Assembly (NCBI RefSeq): GCF_024362485.1
Contig: NZ_CP101456.1
Location: forward strand, 1,922,001-1,986,000
From: Natronobeatus ordinarius
GTDB lineage: Archaea; Halobacteriota; Halobacteria; Halobacteriales; Natrialbaceae
Reading direction: 5' to 3'
Length of the DNA stretch: 64,000 bases
A program made the position numbers and the translations under genes. Below the pieces are notes generated by a model, which did not search any database, was not told where the DNA came from, and was given only the letters and a program-made list of their open reading frames with translations. How positions within the stretch are numbered: position 1 is the first letter of the stretch; every line of letters begins with the position of its first letter. Positions 61,089 through 64,000 of the stretch are shown piece by piece.

Positions 61089-61267
61089 CGGGGAGGCTCG
61101 TCGTGGAGCGCCGTTCGTTCGAATCGGTATTACGTTTTTGCAGCCTACGGCATCGTCGACCGACAGCCCAACTGGTCTGTGCCGCTGCTAAGCCGCTGCT
61201 ACCGGCGCGTAACGGGGCAACGTTGATACGGCAGCCTCTCGAACCGGCCGGCGACCCAGTACGTACC

Positions 61268-62173
61268 ATGGACCTCGAGAGGAACGGCGACGAGTCGGTC
61301 GCGATCGGTGTGAAGGTGTTCGACCGGACCGACCGGTTGCGCGCACTCTTCGAATCGATTCCGGCAGGCGAGTTTTCGACCGTCTACATCGCCGACGACG
61401 GACCTCCCGCCGGGAAAGCACAACGGCGAACGCAGCTGTACGACGGCGAGTACCCGTTCGACCTCGAGGTGCTCGGTCTCGAGTACGATACCGGTCTTGG
61501 CTACGGTCGCCACAGAATTGTCGAGGCGTCCGACGAAGAGTACCTGCTGATGCTGGACTCCGACAATCACGTTCCGAACAACGTCTCGGTACTCCTCGAG
61601 CTGATGAACCATCGATCGGATCTCGGTGCCGTGTCTGGCTGTTTAGCCGAGCCCACGGAACACCGTATCACGATGATGGGTGCCGACTTCGGTGAACGAG
61701 ACGGGACGCTCCTCCTGAGCCCGTACCTTCACGAAAAGGAAGTCGAGTTCGTTGAAGGCTACCCGCTGCTCGAGTTCGATCTGATCGCGAACGTGGGCCT
61801 CTTTCGCCGCGAGTGTCTGGAGGATTACTCGTGGGACCCAAACTCGATACAACCGTTTGACCACGAAGACTTCTTTATCGCGCACTGGAAGCAAACTGAT
61901 TGGTCATTTGCTTCCTGTCCCCAGGTCGTTATCCCGCACTATCCCGGTGGTGACAATGCGTACCTCTCTCGACGATGGCGAGATCGAGACGAAGCGGAGC
62001 AGTATTTTCTCCAGAAGTGGAACTATGATGCGTTCAAAGCGGACCGGTATTCCTGGCTTGAAGGTGGAAGACCGAACTCCGTCACCGACCGAGCGAAGCA
62101 GATTTATTTCCAAGATGGCGTGCTCGCTCTGGCACGCCGATCGCTTTCGTTCATCAAGCGACTCTCTGGGTAA
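61268..62173 (+). CDS. Glycosyltransferase (GT-A fold)
   Basis: 301 residues from the ATG at 61268 (MDLERNGDESVAIGVKVFDR). FSTVYIADDGPPAG, EEYLLMLDSDNHVPNNVSVL (DxD-like motif) and IANVGLFRRECLEDYSWDPN followed by FDHEDFFIAHWKQTDWSFAS fit the GT2/GT-A plan. The C-terminus has basic and aromatic stretches but no membrane helix. It lies between the GT2 gene and the IS630 element. Function in the cluster is probably to add a further sugar. Confidence 0.82.
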   Translation: MDLERNGDESVAIGVKVFDRTDRLRALFESIPAGEFSTVYIADDGPPAGKAQRRTQLYDGEYPFDLEVLGLEYDTGLGYGRHRIVEASDEEYLLMLDSDNHVPNNVSVLLELMNHRSDLGAVSGCLAEPTEHRITMMGADFGERDGTLLLSPYLHEKEVEFVEGYPLLEFDLIANVGLFRRECLEDYSWDPNSIQPFDHEDFFIAHWKQTDWSFASCPQVVIPHYPGGDNAYLSRRWRDRDEAEQYFLQKWNYDAFKADRYSWLEGGRPNSVTDRAKQIYFQDGVLALARRSLSFIKRLSG

Positions 62174-62238
62174 GCACACTGGTGAGCCCCGGTTGATTCG
62201 GGCGATGATGCCCGATCCGTTCGCTGCTATAGTAAAAA

Positions 62239-62730
62239 TTAGAAATAATTGCTCACTTTTGGTATAGAGATCTGGTCAAGAGCTGTATCAATCGCCGTTG
62301 TAAGATCGTCGAGTGACTCAAAGAAACGGTTGCTGAGAGCGGCTTGGAGTTGTCTCCAGCACTCCTCGACAGGATTGAGCTCTGGCGAGTACGCCGGTAA
62401 CGTGACGAAGTCGAGGTCGTCACGGGCCGCCAGGTCCGTGACGGCCGACGCCTGGAAATACGACGCTCCATCCAGCACGATGAGCAAATCATCTGCAAAT
62501 TCTTCGCATAATGCAAGAATGAAATGTTTGGCGTGTTCGGCGGTTACGTACTCTTCGAATCGAGCGAAAAAGCGATCACCGTCTTCGGTGATCGCGCCCA
62601 ACAGGCACGTCCAGTCGCGTTGGCCGGATAATTCGACGGCCGGCCGCGTGCCGCGAGGAAACCACGCGGCACGCGGCTCGACTTGCACGGATTTCTTGGT
62701 CTGATCGATACAGACTACTGTGGCGTCCAT
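62239..62730 (-). CDS. IS630 transposase, catalytic (DDE) frame
   Basis: 163 residues counted from the ATG at 62730, but it is probably made as the C-terminal part of a fusion. The catalytic triad is seen: first Asp in VVCIDQTKKS, second Asp in LLIVLDGASYF, third Glu in SPELNPVEECWRQLQ. A -1 slip at the A7G run (62741-62747, minus strand) would join it to the upstream helix-turn-helix frame, reading AAG CGG CGG GAG before the ATG. Confidence 0.88.
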   Translation of the reverse strand: MDATVVCIDQTKKSVQVEPRAAWFPRGTRPAVELSGQRDWTCLLGAITEDGDRFFARFEEYVTAEHAKHFILALCEEFADDLLIVLDGASYFQASAVTDLAARDDLDFVTLPAYSPELNPVEECWRQLQAALSNRFFESLDDLTTAIDTALDQISIPKVSNYF

Positions 62731-63239
62731 CTCCCGCCGCTTTTTTTGAACTCTTCGCGGAAGGTTTCTTGCTCGTCAGCATCAGATTCGGCGGCTGTAC
62801 GGCGTGGTTTTTGATAGCTCAATCCCGCTTCTTTGAGTAACCGCCGGCAGCTCGGGATTGAGTACTCGACATCGTAGGTTTCCTCAAGATATTGCTGGAC
62901 GAGCGCCGGCGTCCACGCCGGCGCGTCGATCCCGACTTCCTTGGGAGGTTCGTGAACGGTTTGTTCGAATTCTTCCTGCTGTGTTTCTGAGAGCTTCCGG
63001 TTTCTTCCGGAGCGGTGAGCATCAGAAACGGCTTGCTCAAACGGTTCGTCCGTATCGAGTCGCATGAGCCAGCTGTAGATCGTTCTTCGACCGGTGTCGT
63101 GCCACTCTGCAAGTTCGGTCTGCGTAACGCCGTTTTTGTACGCGATCGCCGCTAGTAACCGCTGTGTCGGCTTGTTCTCCTCAACCCTGTCGAGAGCGTC
63201 TTGGAGTTCTTCGACGGAGATCTCGTCGAGATGGTCCAT
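62715..63239 (-). CDS. IS630 transposase, DNA-binding frame
   Basis: 174 residues. The N-terminus has a helix-turn-helix (LLAAIAYKNGVTQTELAEWH then RRTIYSWLMRLDTDEPFEQA) and the second winged region (VQQYLEETYDVEYSIPSCRR). It ends in a slippery A7G run after EEFKK, before a stop 35 bases on. It overlaps the catalytic frame by 16 bp. In IS630 elements this arrangement makes full transposase by -1 frameshifting. Confidence 0.88.
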   Translation of the reverse strand: MDHLDEISVEELQDALDRVEENKPTQRLLAAIAYKNGVTQTELAEWHDTGRRTIYSWLMRLDTDEPFEQAVSDAHRSGRNRKLSETQQEEFEQTVHEPPKEVGIDAPAWTPALVQQYLEETYDVEYSIPSCRRLLKEAGLSYQKPRRTAAESDADEQETFREEFKKSGGRWTPQ

Positions 63240-63429
63240 TGACTACAGTAACAATATCTGGGCGGAAAATTCTAACGGTTACTATAGCTGGCTTGATTGT
63301 TTCCGACGCTGGAGCCAGGTTTGTTCTGCTGACTGTTGGAGGTGTAGTGGGGAGTAGGAGTTACAATTCCGGACCGTCTCCTGAAAACGACAATAACTTT
63401 CACCTTCGGTGGTGACGACACTCCGCTCT

Positions 63430-64000
63430 ATGCTCCGCCGTACCGCCCGTTCGGTTCTCAAAGCCGGAAACACTCGAGTCGACTTCGCTCGGAGATTCCC
63501 GGACGAACACGACGTGGTGCTTCATTATCACGCGGTCGGCGGCGTTGGCTGGGATAGCATTCCACCGGCGTGGTTTCGGTCCCACCTCGAGTGGCTGACG
63601 AGGCAGTACCGGATCGTCGACTTGCCGGAGATCCTCACTCCCGCTTCCGAAAAACGGATCGTGTTGACGTTCGACGACGGTCTGCAGTGTTTTTACGACA
63701 CAGTGCTTCCACTCGTTCGCGAATACGGGATTCCCGTTACCGTCTACGTGATCGGAGACGCCATACGGGACCGAGAGCCGGATTACATGCCTGTTAAATG
63801 TGAGTTCATGACGCGAGTGCAACTCGACGAGCTCGTCGACGAGCCACTCGTGACGATTGGCAACCACACACGGACCCACGCTCGGTTACCGGCGCTCGAT
63901 CGATACGCCATTGAAGCGGAAGTAAACGGCGGAAAAGAGATAATCGACGCCGAACTCGGTATCGACGTCGATCGGTTCTGCTATCCACACGGGGAATCCG
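63430..64000 (+). CDS. Polysaccharide deacetylase (NodB domain), 3' end cut by window edge
   Basis: From the ATG at 63430 (MLRRTARSVLKAGNTRVDFA) the frame stays open to the last base. VVLHYHAVGGVGW is the typical start of the domain, VLTFDDGLQCFYDTVLPL holds the catalytic and metal-binding TFDDG, and TIGNHTRTHARLPALD the H-x3-H zinc ligands, with CYPHGES following. It removes acetyl groups from a polysaccharide, probably N-acetylhexosamine. Its place at the end of the cluster suggests modification of the same glycan. Confidence 0.88.
   Translation, partial: MLRRTARSVLKAGNTRVDFARRFPDEHDVVLHYHAVGGVGWDSIPPAWFRSHLEWLTRQYRIVDLPEILTPASEKRIVLTFDDGLQCFYDTVLPLVREYGIPVTVYVIGDAIRDREPDYMPVKCEFMTRVQLDELVDEPLVTIGNHTRTHARLPALDRYAIEAEVNGGKEIIDAELGIDVDRFCYPHGES

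Larger units (their letters stand above)
62231..63284 (-). mobile_element. IS630-family insertion sequence, apparently intact
   Basis: 1,054 bp bounded by TA dinucleotides at 62229-62230 and 63285-63286, the expected IS630 target duplication. The ends read inward are TAGTAAAAATTAGAAATAAT (left) and TAGTAACCGTTAGAATTTTC (right), imperfect inverted repeats. It carries a two-frame transposase read right to left (62239-62730 and 62715-63239) with an A7G slippery run for a -1 frameshift. DDE residues are intact. It sits between two glycan genes and does not break a visible gene. Confidence 0.9.

Overview
The window is high-GC DNA from a halophilic archaeon (class Halobacteria). The proteins are very acidic, third codon positions are mostly G or C, many genes have an AT-rich box about 25 bp before a leaderless start, twin-arginine (Tat) signals and a PGF-CTERM anchor are present, and the lipid and haem enzymes are archaeal in type. 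Placement below class level is inference; the mix of genes would suit a Natrialbales-like genome. Both edges cut a gene: an alpha/beta hydrolase at the left and a polysaccharide deacetylase at the right.

Layout. 1-12 kb: small housekeeping genes, a Tat-exported protein, an ABC-2 export operon with two tandem paralogous permeases, uvrA behind an array of nine 19-bp repeats, a PIN/antitoxin pair, proline dehydrogenase, a sensor-domain membrane protein and an NDP-sugar nucleotidyltransferase. 12-16.7 kb: small regulators, an EamA exporter, a DUF3179 protein with a probable 3' frameshift, SRPBCC and GYD proteins. 16.9-23.2 kb: a branched-chain amino-acid-type ABC transporter (livHMGF, with convergent livJ) in which LivH, LivM and LivG are all longer than usual; LivG carries a hydrophobic segment inside its ATPase domain. 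23.4-26.6 kb: M42 aminopeptidase, then a thiolase and OB-fold (DUF35) pair joined by a duplicated hairpin/ribosome-binding-site segment. 26.8-29.8 kb: a two-gene, AT-richer accessory operon of unknown function. 30-48 kb: lipid and central metabolism (3-hydroxyacyl-CoA dehydrogenase, two acyl-CoA dehydrogenases, phytoene/squalene synthase, geranylgeranyl reductase, fused haem A/haem O synthase, F420-type oxidoreductase, aldehyde dehydrogenase). 48.6-52 kb: NAD-kinase-like protein, DUF447 protein, CitG-like protein, RadB and a divergent RNase H-fold protein.

52.2-54.1 kb holds the most striking gene: a secreted, PGF-CTERM-anchored protein with five Gln/Asn/Ala-rich repeats that resemble curlin repeats, separated by His/Asp/Lys-rich linkers. 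From 55.5 kb to the right edge runs a surface-glycan cluster: sugar nucleotidyltransferase, NAD-dependent epimerase, GT4 glycosyltransferase, polytopic membrane protein, two further glycosyltransferases and a polysaccharide deacetylase. It is interrupted by an IS630-family insertion sequence and a short palindromic element (MITE). A second copy of the MITE lies about 44 kb away, and both copies share terminal sequence with the IS.

Several small genes were found by reading the sequence directly: a 54-residue zinc-finger-like protein, a 55-residue two-helix membrane protein, and a 57-residue membrane protein antisense to the end of a glycan gene. No rRNA, tRNA or CRISPR array was recognised.
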